Assembly: GCA_014529385.2 (NCBI GenBank)
Contig: CM043948.1
Coordinates: 82,738,760-82,802,759, forward strand
Direction: 5' to 3'
Source: Adiantum capillus-veneris
Taxonomy: Eukaryota > Streptophyta > Polypodiopsida > Polypodiales > Pteridaceae
DNA length: 64,000 nt
This document shows, one piece after another, positions 36,501-47,459 of the stretch (positions are counted from its first letter, which is position 1; each line of letters opens with the position of its first letter). The position numbers and the translations under genes are program-made. The notes under the pieces are model-generated. The model did not search any database. It worked only from the letters and a program-made list of their open reading frames with translations, and was not told the DNA's origin.

Positions 36501-37589
36501 ATTCAAATTAAGATTTGCAAGGCATGCACAATAGTGAATAGTTATGCAAATTAATTATGTTATAAATCTTTGCATGAGGGTGCTTATGGAATTCTACATA
36601 AGGGTGCAAGTAGGTTTATGATTGGAATTTATTTTGCCTATTCCTTATCGTTTCACAATTAAGCATTCCACTACTATATGAGACACATACAAAAACATAC
36701 CAAATTTTAGACATAAATGGTGATTCACATTGAGGACAAGGGTTCTAGGATATCATAGTCATCCAAGAATATAACAAAAGATTCCAACCGTTATGATGAT
36801 AACACATGTGGACAAGGGTCCTACAATTTAACTCCAAGTTTTTAGATGAAGGAAGGTTCTTTATTTATGCAAACAAGCATAACTATAGAGGCAACAACGA
36901 GGCAAATAGAGAACAGTTTTATGTTTTCCAAAATATTAGAAGCAAGATTGGATTACAAAGATCCCATGACTACAAAGGTAGAGATCTGTTCTATGAAACT
37001 TCTTATCCATCACAAGGGTGGATAACATGGTCTAAAAGCGCATAGAGTATGGTTTAGACATGCTTGCATATACTAATTCCCTTTTTGCAAAGGAGACCAA
37101 AAAACACGGATGATCGACTTATTATGAGACATATTCCAGTGTGTAGAGTATGAGTTCTCATGGACTATGATATTCGCACCATCTTTTCATATATGTCACA
37201 ATGAGTCCTAAAGTGTTGATCACTCTTATTGTATGAGAATCATTATGGCACTCTTCTTTTAAACCATTACATGGACAAGATTGTCTGTTGGGATATGACG
37301 ATGGTGATGCTTGCAAAATTGGCAAGATAAGAAGTATGACAAATTTATGATGGGTTATATGGTAGAACTTGGGGATAACATGATGACCTAACTTATTATA
37401 GTTCTTATAAATTGAATGAACAATGTGCATTTTGGTAGCCTTTACCTACTATTCTTTTTAATAAGTGCATCAAGACATTTCACTTATAAAATGTTTATGC
37501 TACAAGCATTATGATTTGCTATTACATGTTTACGTCTTCTCGATTAGCATGGCTATTTATGGAGACTACACTTCATAATATTTACAAAA
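33594..37589. other. Non-genic stretch with traces of degraded minus-strand coding sequence
   Basis: No gene is recognised. A minus-strand frame at 33557-33841 and broken minus-strand peptides at about 34020-34330 look like decayed element ORFs but match no family I know. A tandem duplication of about 70 bp lies at 34911-35040, with the inverted blocks TTGGGGATCT and AGATCCCCAA within it. The remainder is AT-rich and featureless. Confidence 0.4.
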
Positions 37590-37708
37590 AATTTGATCAA
37601 GTGGAAGGATAGACCTCCAGAAGGTTCCACTCGGGGGAACATTAGTGTCATTAAGAACCATTTTCCACTTTTTTGTAGGACAAAAACTATTCTCTAAGGG
37701 GGGAATAG
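37590..37708 (+). pseudogene. 3' end of a gypsy chromovirus pol, chromodomain tail, with purine tract
   Basis: The translation LIKWKDRPPEGST followed by VIKNHFPLF matches the end of the chromodomain seen in chromovirus integrases (pattern KWKG.P.E.ATWE...FP.F). A stop and a purine tract AAGGGGGGAATAG (37696-37708) follow, directly before a TGTGAGAAC LTR start at 37709. This is the usual end of a plant chromovirus. The rest of this pol is not recognisable nearby. Confidence 0.7.
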
Positions 37709-38510
37709 TGTGAGAACAAGAGTCTTGGGTAGGGCCTGCGTAAGGGGCTATTATCCTATTTGGCATTGGAAAGTAGACTTCTATGGAAAGGGCTATTTAA
37801 GTGACGGTTAGGTGGAGAAGTACATGCCATTTCCCATGTCCTCTCGGCTAGTTTTATGGGGTATGCTTTACACATGTTGGTCTACATGTAAGAGGAGGTG
37901 TATACAAAGGGTATGTGACAAAGCTAATCCTCAATACTATGTGTGCTCACACACATCACTAGCATATCATGTAATGGGAATGGCCTATGAACTTTGAGAA
38001 TAGCGGAATTAAGAGAATTAAAGTGAGCATTTTTGTGAGATCACTTTGAGAACATAGAGGATGAACTTAATTGATGGTAGCAACATAAACATAGTACTTA
38101 ATTAACTTGGCATGAACAATACTTTTGCAAGAGAGAGAGTATTAGAGAACATGACAATAGTTGAGGACCGGATTTACTTGTAGCCAGTCCCCCCTCCAAA
38201 AAGCGTTTGTACTATAGATTCTCCCATCAAGCGAGACTTGGTACAATACAATCTTTGTGTTCCTTGTGACCTTGGTGATGCTATGAAGATGGAAAGCTTC
38301 ATACATCATGCGCAGTAGCAATAAACTTTGCAAAACGCATTAACTATCCCAAGCCTCAGTCCCAACACCTCAAACACCTTCGAAGGTGGAGAGAGCTAGC
38401 GGGGAATGAGGGTAGGGAAGAGGAAGAAGAATCATTCATAGGAGAAAGAAATAGTTCCTCACTTATCATCACCCTTCTTGATTCATAGCATAATAGCATA
38501 GTAATGAAGA
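37709..38510 (+). repeat. Probable 3' LTR of a gypsy element, containing dispersed repeat H copy 2
   Basis: It begins TGTGAGAACAAGAG directly after the purine tract. From about 37985 it matches 32870-33400. The right end is not sharply defined, and I place it where similarity to copy 1 fades. Confidence 0.5.
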
Positions 38511-38702
38511 TGAAGAAGATGAAAAACTTAAGCATTGAAGCATGGCTCTTGGTTGGATTTGCATTCCATAGACAAGAGTGTTGGTGTAGGCTCTCCACTT
38601 CTCAACAAGCTTGGAGAAGGAGATGGAGCTCTTTCACTTTGCACTCCACACAATGAGAGAATGTGTGTGTGTGTGGGAGAGTATACCCCCTCTCAAGCTT
38701 AA

Positions 38703-38703
<1 letters not shown>

Positions 38704-38754
<51 letters not shown>

Positions 38755-38766
38755 TCTCTCTCTCTC
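38704..38766. repeat. Poly-C tract of 49 bases followed by (TC)n
   Basis: An uninterrupted run of 49 cytosines (38704-38752) is followed by 14 bases of TC repeat. The complementary G run could form quadruplex structures and the C strand an i-motif. The exact length may also be a sequencing or assembly artefact. Open frames of poly-Pro across it are not genes. Confidence 0.9.
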
Positions 38767-39989
38767 ATTATTTTATTATATCATTTGGACACGTGTCTTC
38801 TTTTTCCTCTTTGAGAGAAAGAACTTAATTATTTATTTTTATACATCTAAATTCTCATTGGACCCCTTTAAAGCCTATCAAATAGGATTCAAGCACATCA
38901 CGAGGGCCACATGTGGAGGATATCGTAACATGTGTCTTTTATGATTCTTAAGTCATTTTGTTTGAATTGAACACTTCAAGCACCTAGTCTTTTAAGCATG
39001 GAAACCGTTGATGCCTCTTGAGAGTTTATCTTTGAATTGAACACTCCAAGAACCTTAATCATTTTAAGCATAAAAAATCACCTCAAGCTTTGGGCAAGGT
39101 TCCCACAAACACTTTAAGAGCACTTTAGTTAGCAAGCCAACAAGCACCTCATACTTGGGTAGGATTCCCACCTCAAGGTCAGCCCTAGCTTGCCTAAGGT
39201 CAAAGGACTTTTTAACACTAACTTCTGGAGGTCTTTAATGAAGCTAACCCTAAGGTCTTTTAAGTTCCATTAGATGCACGTTGCTCTTTGATAGACTACC
39301 TCCTTTTGGACCCCTATTGAGATGTAACCATCTCTCCTCTTGGTCCCTTGTTGAGGTAAATCTAGAAGCACTTATTGCACATTGCTCTTTGGTAGACCGT
39401 CTCCTTTTGGACCCCCTACTGAGATAGGTTTAGAAGCACGTATCTATATCCTAACTCTTGTTCCCCTTTTATCTTCCCATATTAAATGATCAGTTTAATA
39501 TGAGAAAATCATTTGGTAAAGTTAGATATTATATTTTATGACATTACCTCTCTCTTGAAATCATAGTCATCCTCGACTATGAGGTAGAGAAGATAAAGCT
39601 TAGTCATTAGTCCATGTTTCTTAGCAGGTAGATAATCCCTTTTTACCCTACAACATCATTCCCAGAATGGATGACTAATCCATTTGGTGCTCGGGGGACT
39701 TAGCTGCCGCTGCTCTTTAGTCCACATCATACTTCCAGAGTAGAGCGACAAGATCTACTTGGTGTTTGGGAGACGTCGTCACCACAAACATGATTCTAAG
39801 CATGCATACTCCTTAAATTTTGTGCACAATAAAAGAAATAGAATGAGTCTTATAAGACAAAAACATTGTTTATTTAAAATGCATTTTCATTTGCTTACTC
39901 TAGTGTAGCATTGTAAGCATTGACAAGGTTCATATTATTCTTAAGTTAGGTTCCTTGCATCCATTAGCATCTTTAAAATGATAATTCTT
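38767..39989. other. Non-genic stretch with short internal repeats
   Basis: No gene is recognised. A sentence-like duplication is visible: TTTGAATTGAACAC recurs at about 38958 and 39031, and a block with TTTGGACCCC...GAGAT recurs at about 39304 and 39406. This resembles decayed transposon leader or LTR sequence. Confidence 0.4.
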
Positions 39990-40800
39990 AAACTTAACAA
40001 GATATCATTGGATAATGTTATTGTTTCTTAGTACCTTGTCTTCGATCTCAATCTCTTGCGAGTTCTCCATTATTGGTTCTTTTGGTGGCTCTCCTTTGTA
40101 AAGCTTGAGTGGGCCCACATGGTTAGCATTGTGAATGAGCCAATGGTTAGGCAACTTTAACTAATAAGCCATCTCATTGATTGGCTTAAGAATTTTAAAA
40201 GAAAGAACCATAGTATCTTTTTGCTAGTTTAGCATAATACTCTTGGTGGCTCGTAGGATTCTTGCCCGTAGTATGCCTTAGATGAGCCTTGAGAAACTTT
40301 AGCAAGACCCAATCATTTTTCTTAAAGGCTAAGACTCTTCTGTGCTTATTAGCAGCAACCCTTTTTGCCTTTGTTGTGAGATGGATATAACCTTTTTAAT
40401 CTTTGGAAAAGATCCTTGTGAGTCTCGGCTATATTCATCAACAGCAAAGATTTTCCCATATACTTTAAGTAGTAAGGGACTTTTGGATCTTCCCTCTTTA
40501 ACCTCGAAAGGTGCTTTCTCCATAGATGCATGTACAATGTCATTGTGCGCATACTTTATAAGAGGTAGGTACTTCTCTCAATGAGAACATTGATCTACTT
40601 CCATTACATAGTCTTTTAGTAGATTCAAGAATCGTTAGATTAGTTATTTCACTTTGGTCATCCGTTTGTGGATGATAGGCCGAAACAGAAATTTAATCTA
40701 CTTCTTAGATTCTCAAAGTGACCCTTATAGACATTATTGGTCATTCTAGGATCTTTGTCCAACACTATGGATGTTGGCAAGCCATGATCCTTGCTCAAGT
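39990..40800 (-). pseudogene. Ty3/gypsy integrase C-terminal remnant
   Basis: On the minus strand, shifting frames give integrase-like peptides in order: DHGLPTSIVLDKDPRM, HFENLRSRLNF, a broken FHPQTDGQTE region (LSSTNG), EKAPFEVKEGR, then a DWVLLKFLKAHLR-like SH3 part and KLPNHWLIHNANHV. More than five stops or frameshifts are present. It is the opposite strand to the gypsy traces at 27360 and 37590, so it is a separate element. Confidence 0.75.
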
Positions 40801-41740
40801 CTCCTTGCACTGATGCTATCAACAAAGCTTTTCTTATTTATATTACAAGCATCGCTCAAAAGGAACATTAAGCAACATCTTAAAATAACTTCAAAAGGCC
40901 AAAAAATTGTGTACAACATTTCATTGGCTCCATACCTATATCACTCCCTGCAAGCACGTAGAGCCAACGAAGCCCCGTTATCGTTTCCGGGGGAGGGGAA
41001 CTCATTACTATCAACAACAGAGGCCTGGGGCGGTTGGGGGGGGGGGATATGTTGGTGGATCAGAAAGCTCTAATGCTCAATAATTGCATGTCATGTGCTA
41101 GAGACGCCCCTTGTCACTATCTCACACGGGGGATGCTTCATGGATGATCTATGTTTGAGAGGAGGTTGTTCGATTGAGTCAGTGAAGCAAGTATGTGTCA
41201 TTTGAAGTGCCCCCCTTGTGGTTTTCTGCGAGCATTGCGTGTGAACCAAGCCATACGTTCATGTAGTGACTCATGGCATGCTCATGGGAAGGCAATGGGC
41301 ATGTTAGCTGAATGTCATGCTGTTAGCATGGGATCGAGAGAGAGAGAGAGATGCTGAGAGGCGCATAAAGCAATGAAACCATGGCAGCCCCTTGCAGACG
41401 AGGGGAGGCACGCGATGTACTTGTGATAGGATGGGTGCGATGGAGATGGGCGGTTTCTAAAGCGGCAATCTCCTCCAGCAGCAGCACTCCAAGACTCTGG
41501 GGACAAATGGGTGCACCTATAGAAACATCTTTTGTCCGCCGGGTATTTGCTCTATGCCTCGGTTCTTCTTATTTCATCCTTTGGATTTATCTCTTTTATC
41601 CACGGGCACGCAGTTGTCCAGCGGGTAAACGCATGCTTGAGGATTCCTTGAAGCAGGCGAACAGGGAGACATGGATGGCCAAGACGCTTTGTTTTACCTT
41701 TTGGGCGATGGAGCTTGCTGCTCGGGAGCTAAAGGTGAAC

Positions 41741-41793
<53 letters not shown>

Positions 41794-43070
41794 CAACTGT
41801 TTTCACCGGTGTGGATTGCCTTTTGGTTCCGGTTCGCTTTCGAATTTACGCAGTTCTTTTGCTCTCTCTATCTCCTCTCTCGCTCTCAGGTCAAGAAAAG
41901 CCGCTACTATTTAGTGCTGCATGCAACAGCAGTGCCTGAAACGGTATCACCATAGCCGGAGTCTGGGATTACTGTGCAGTAGAAACCCTCGTTTTGACAC
42001 GGTCGGGGCTCGTGAGGAGCAACACCACAAATCCATCGGGCTCTTTCTGTTTACACAGGTACATTTTCATCTTTTTCCCTCTTCTGCTACGCCTACACCA
42101 ACATATACACACCCACATTTCAATCAATTCTCACAAAACACACACGAAACCAATTTAACACACAGTGAACATATAAAAACATCCACATACACTAAATCAA
42201 CACATCAATCAATTCTCACGCCTTTTAATCATCAGAAATGGTGCCCTTCCCAAGCTCAATATCAACAAGTATTGTTTCTGACTCTGCTTATCAACATTAG
42301 AGAATGATGCTAATGAGGGTTTTTATTTAACATAACTTGTTTTCTTGAGGGGGTTTATAGTTTTGATTATTGTGTTTGCCTTATTTTCCTGTCTCGCTAG
42401 TTTTGTTGTTGATGTGGACGACCAATGTTTGCATGCAGAAGGGTACATTTGTTTGGTGTCAGCATCTGTCAATATTAGCTCTCATTTGAGAGCATTGATG
42501 ACAGGGTAAGAGGCAGATCTTAGTATGATGTATGTTTGTGTGGGTATGTATGTGCACGCGGGGTGTGAGTGTATATTGGTACCGAGTTCTACACCCACTA
42601 TGGGGCACTGATGATGTTAGTGGGGGCGTTGTAGTATTTAGTCAATAGTATGCATGATGGAGCTGATGTCGTGTGGATTACTACTTCGAGTCTATACCTT
42701 GCGTTTTCCTTTAAAGGTGAATCTGGGCTTATCTTGGATTCATTTAGGTATATGTGTTAAGAGGCATATGTAATGAGTGTAATTTTCGTCGTGGTAACAA
42801 AATCTGGCTCTGTTATCATTCATGGTACCGACTCAGATTGTGCGAGAACTTCTGCACTGCAGGCTTGAGTGCATAATTTCTTTATGGGTTAAATGGGAGC
42901 CCATATTTAAAGTTTAAAACAGCTAATTATTGAAAAATTTGACCTCCATTTTCATCAAGTTTTATCATTCTCATGATCTAGAATTGGAGTATGCATGCTC
43001 TTTCTTCTTCTTTTTTTGCACGCGCATTTTTTAATAATCAGGTTGTATATTGCTCTTGTAAATTTTTCAG
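40801..43070 (+). promoter_or_regulatory. Upstream region of LFY, with possible 5' untranslated exon(s)
   Basis: No transposon protein is seen here, and the region is less AT-rich than its neighbours. It contains a G-run (41038-41047), a (GA)n run (41336-41350) and a (CT)n(CA)n run (41744-41795), which are common in plant promoters and 5' leaders. Good splice-donor matches lie at 41733 (AAG|GTGAAC) and 42059 (CAG|GTACAT), and an acceptor-like TTTTTCAG ends at 43070. A 5' untranslated exon ending at 42058 is plausible but unproven. A 177-codon frame at 41381-41914 runs through the CT tract and has no recognised domain, so I do not call it a gene. Confidence 0.45.
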
Positions 43071-43183
43071 GAAAGGATACGTGCGTCTCTAAACTGGGCC
43101 TCAAGTTCACATTACTCATCACTCTCTATAGAGGAGCTTGGTTCTTTCACGCCCCGCAAGCCTTGCTACCTGCTCATATCAAG

Positions 43184-45088
43184 CTGGATCCTGAACAGTT
43201 TCCAGGTGCCTTGTTCCGCTGGGAACAGAGGGTGATCAATCGCAAAGAAGTTCCCCCTATGGAGGTCTCCATCCTCCCAGCAACAACCAATACAAACACT
43301 AAGCAACTAAAACATCTCGAAGATCTCTTTAAAGATTATGGTGTGCGCAGCACTACTATTATCAAGGTTATGGAAATGGGGTTCACTGTTAGTACTCTAG
43401 TTAACATGATGGAACAAGAGATTGAGGAATTGATCAAGACTATGGTGGAAGGGTATCAGATGGAACTTTTGGTCGGAGAGAAGTATGGTCTAAAGTCTGC
43501 CATTAGGGCTGAGAGAAAACGGCAAGAGGAGGAGATCGAACGGCAGCGATTGCAATTACTGGCAAAAACTAGCAAAAAGCACAAGTCAGATGATAGTGGC
43601 ATGGTTGCAACCTCAGCCGAAGGTAACCTGCATGATTGCTTGCATCTATCTTTGTTTTGGTCCTTGGGCATGGTTGAAACTCAGTAATTTGGGTATGGCA
43701 TCCTGCATTTTAACAAGGGAGCAGTGTTTGGGAAAAATCATTTTGTTGGAACCATACCTAACTCTGTTTGATGATTTTTGCTACAGAAAAATGTCGAAAA
43801 TTTGGCAACTTTTCTAAATTTTACACTTTTTTTCTCAAACTCTAGGCAAAAATGTTGGTCTTCCTTGTCCTCTCGTCGGGCATTTTAAAATCTTAAAGCG
43901 GTGCAACTGTAAGCTGAGATACACTTCTTAGAAACATTGCAAGGGAAGGATGCTCATTTTCGGGGCTTTTGATGCCAATAATATGGGCTTCTTTCCGCCC
44001 GCATTCTCATTAAAGGCACCTATATAGTCAGAGAGGATTTTGGTGCTGTCTGCCATCCCAATTCCTATTCTTTTGAAACTCCTTTGCCCTTTCCTGCTTG
44101 GTATCAGGCCAAAAATCACTTAGTTTTGATCAGTCTTTTCTGTAGTTCAAACAATGTGCTTTGCATTGGATTTCCAGTGAGGGTGTTCAATCTTCAATCT
44201 GGCCTTTGAATGTATGTCTCTGGTATTTTCTAGGGATTGGCAAAGATGATATTGTAAAGATGGTAAACATTTTCAATGGTTTGTTTTTATCTATTCTCTG
44301 TATAGAAATGAATAAAATGATTTAGTTTTGCTTCTCTATCTGCTTTCTTGTATGCGTTGCTTTTGTGTTTTTATGAGTGTTTTTCAGCCTCTCTTAAAAT
44401 TTGTAAGTTCGGACTTGTCTGACCTTATGAAGGATATATATATATACACATATCTATAATGACCCTCGCACAAGTAGGTAAAGGCTGTTTAATTTTGCAG
44501 GCACTAGGGAGCAAAGAGGTGACAATGGTATGATGTTCCCAGATGCTGTTGCTCCTAATGGCCCCTTAAATCTGAACTCAAAAGAACACCCTCAACAGGA
44601 GCACAGCCATGCTGCTCATTTTGGGCCACCAGGACTTCTGGCCTTACCAGAGCCGAGTAGTGACAACGAGGGGCGCAAATTAGCAAGAAAGAAGCAGAAG
44701 CGGAGACTATCACGAGAACCTGGTGAGGATGGAGATGACAGGACAAGGGAGCACCCCTTTATAGTGACGGAGCCGGGTGAAGTGGCAAGGGGGAAGAAAA
44801 ATGGTTTAGATTATCTTTTTGATCTATATGAGCAGTGTGCAAGGTTCCTAGATGAAGTGCAGCAGATGTCGAGAGAAAGGGGGGAAAAATGCCCTACGAA
44901 GGTATATCACTGGTAATGAACCACCTCAGGGAATAGTGTGGTTGACTATGTGCTTCTTTTCAAGAACATCATGCATATCATTCAAAGTTCATAATCTTAA
45001 GGATATGATTGCGTCATTTATTTGCTTCTTTTCATGCCCTCTTAGTGGGAGAATGGTAAGTGTTTGGAAAGTGCGAAGCCTCTATCTC

Positions 45089-45146
<58 letters not shown>

Positions 45147-45722
45147 GATTTGGCTTTTCAAGTTTCATATATGCAGATAAGTAATATGGTGCTGATATGG
45201 CTTGATAATCCAAGAGCAGGATATAACAAATGATGTATTTGTTCAGTCCCATAGGTTGAGTTCGGCCCTCAAAGGATGTCAATGGAACTTTCTTTCACTT
45301 TTTGCTCAGTTTCTAGTAGTAGTTACTTTGGAGCAAAAAAAAAAAAGACTGGAATTGATGTTTTCGTGTTTTTGCCTCTTCAGGTAACTAATCAGGTATT
45401 TCGGCATGCAAAGCTCAAGGGTGCGAGCTATATCAACAAGCCGAAGATGAGACATTATGTACACTGCTATGCTCTGCATTGCCTGGACAAAGAGAAGTCT
45501 AACTTTTTAAGAAAGCAGTTCAAAGAACGGGGAGAGAATGTAGGCGCATGGCGACAAGCTTGCTATTATCCGTTGGTGGATATGGCTCGAGACAATGGGT
45601 GGGATATAGAGGGTGTTTTTGTCAGAAATGAGAAGCTGCGTATTTGGTATGTTCCTACAAAGCTACGCCAGCTTTGCCATTTGGAGAAAAGCAAGGACAG
45701 TGACAGCTGTAGCTATGAATGA
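43184..45722 (+). CDS. LFY: LEAFY/FLORICAULA transcription factor (three coding blocks: 43184-43622, 44501-44901, 45384-45722)
   Basis: LFY is the plant-specific transcription factor that sets floral fate in flowering plants. In mosses and ferns it acts in cell division and shoot development. Block 1 encodes the LFRW motif ([15 protein letters not shown]) and the SAM-like oligomerisation domain ([40 protein letters not shown]). Block 2 is a variable basic linker ([15 protein letters not shown]) and the start of the DNA-binding domain ([31 protein letters not shown]). Block 3 is the helix-turn-helix half ([64 protein letters not shown]) and ends at TGA 45720-45722. Splice sites are GT/AG and phases match (phase 1, then phase 0). 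This gives 392 residues, a normal family length. The start is uncertain: the codon aligned with the usual initiator (MDPE) is CTG. The first in-frame ATG in this block is 43259 and would drop LFRW. An upstream exon could also supply Met. No stop or frameshift is present. Confidence 0.93.
43623..44500 (+). other. LFY: LFY intron 1
   Basis: An 878-bp intron with donor GAAG|GTAACC and acceptor TTTTGCAG|GC splits a Gly codon after its first base. Its position after the SAM-like domain is the conserved first intron site of the family. A TA-rich run lies near 44435-44460. Confidence 0.85.
44902..45383 (+). other. LFY: LFY intron 2
   Basis: A 482-bp intron with donor ACGAAG|GTATAT and acceptor CTTCAG|GTAACT falls between Lys and Val of CPTK-VTNQVF. 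This is the conserved second intron of LFY, widely used in plant phylogenetics. It contains a (CT)n run at 45091-45143. Confidence 0.92.
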
Positions 45723-47398
45723 ATGACTTGTGGCGAACTCCGTCTTTGTATTGTATGACCAAGTCAGTATAGTTTTCACCTGAGTATCTTTCTTTGATAC
45801 CTGCTCTTAATGTTGAGACTCTGTTTATGATGCATGTACATTCAATCAAGCAATTTCAAGAGTCGCACGGATAAAAACCTGTTTCTAGCGTGCACTATGT
45901 TTTTTGTTGCAAGTCATTCTTAACTATGTTCTCTGTTGCAAGTCATTCTTACAATGCTAGAAGATGTCTGCTAATGTTTTGGCTTCCTCATGCTTGATGA
46001 CATCATTTTTGGCAAGCTAAAATACTCCATAGAGGTATCTTTTCTTGAAGATTTTTTATAAGTGAGACGAGGGGAACTGCTAAGAATTTTTAGAGTAAAC
46101 TCTCTTTATTTTTTGCTTGTCTTCACTTTCCTTCTTTTGGCATTGTTGCCTTTCTAAAACAAAATTTAGAGAAGAAGAGGACATTTAAGTGCCTATCATG
46201 TTTTTTGGCATATCAAAATATCACGAGGAGAAAGTTGCACAAATTTTTGAAGCCAAGTTTTTAGCTTGTGAACGAGTCTCATGATTTGCTTTTCGACTTT
46301 TTGGCTTTCTAAAAGAAGCACACTTACAGATGATTGGACTTACTTTAAATGTTCTTTTGGTTTTAATATATTAATGGGTCTTGTCTTTTTATTTCACCTT
46401 TTATTTCAGAGCTTTACATTCTTGCATTCTATTCTCTTGGAATGCCAAAGTGAACCTTCACCTTGTATAATTCTAGTTAAACTCAAACTTCATGATTTTA
46501 TTATGTTCTTTTTGGCATGCCCGAAGGGTAGAGCATCGACATTGCTTTGCTCTTTCTGGCCTTGGTTTTAAAAAAATTTGTTTCATTTTCAAAAAGAGGG
46601 AATTTTGATACTACCCAAGAGAGGAGTGGGCAATGATTATGCAACTGTTGAAAAAATTGGATTCTCTTCTTTTCACGATCTTCGATATCTTTCTTTGTTT
46701 GTTTCTGTAAAAAAATGTCAAATTGTTTGAAAAAGTTTTATGCATTCTCATTTAAAATCTTATTTTTGGTTGGATTTTAGACGAGTACTTTGTCTTGTTT
46801 TCAACGAAAAATAAATTGATTGATGATTAAGATGGGAAGCATTCATCAAATAGTGGACCATGTCACAAATTCAGATCCAATTTTCAAAATTGAGAAATTC
46901 AAAAGTCCTTGGAAATTAAAGCATAGTTGTGCTCATTGCTATTCACATTACTCATCAAATTAAAGGGTACCATCACTTTTTAAAATGCATATGCAAAGAA
47001 CTCTACTTTAGAGTAACCTAAGGTCCAATCCTTCCACACTCATAATTTCTCTCTTCACCTGTTTTAGAAAGCCATCGAGACCTTTGTACTTGTTTAAAAA
47101 AAACTTACTTTGAGTTTATAAATGGTTCTTTCATTAAGGATGATGAAACTTCCTTTCGGACTAAATTGTTTTAAAATGACTGCCTTTTCAAAATTTTGTT
47201 AATAAATGGGCAAACATGAGTCTTCACCTTGTTATTCTAATGAACCTACTTTGGCACGTGGAGCTTGTTTGATTCTTAGTTTAAACCAAGTCCCTTCATT
47301 TCACTGTGAGTTTTTGGTTAGCTAAAGAAAGCTTTTTAAAATAGGTGAAAAGGGTATAAATATATTTTGTTCACATGATTAGTTGACTTATCTCTTCT

Positions 47399-47459
<61 letters not shown>

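Noticed and set aside
38611-38944. Frames with poly-proline
   Set aside because: They come from the poly-C tract and have no other coding signal.
41381-41914. 177-codon frame upstream of LFY as a separate gene
   Set aside because: No domain, it runs through a CT/CA microsatellite, and its composition is that of non-coding DNA. Kept only as a possible untranslated exon.
42995-43180. ATG at 42995 as the LFY start
   Set aside because: The frame is open, but the segment contains a typical intron end (TTTTTCAG at 43063-43070) and a hydrophobic, T-rich translation unlike any LFY N-terminus.
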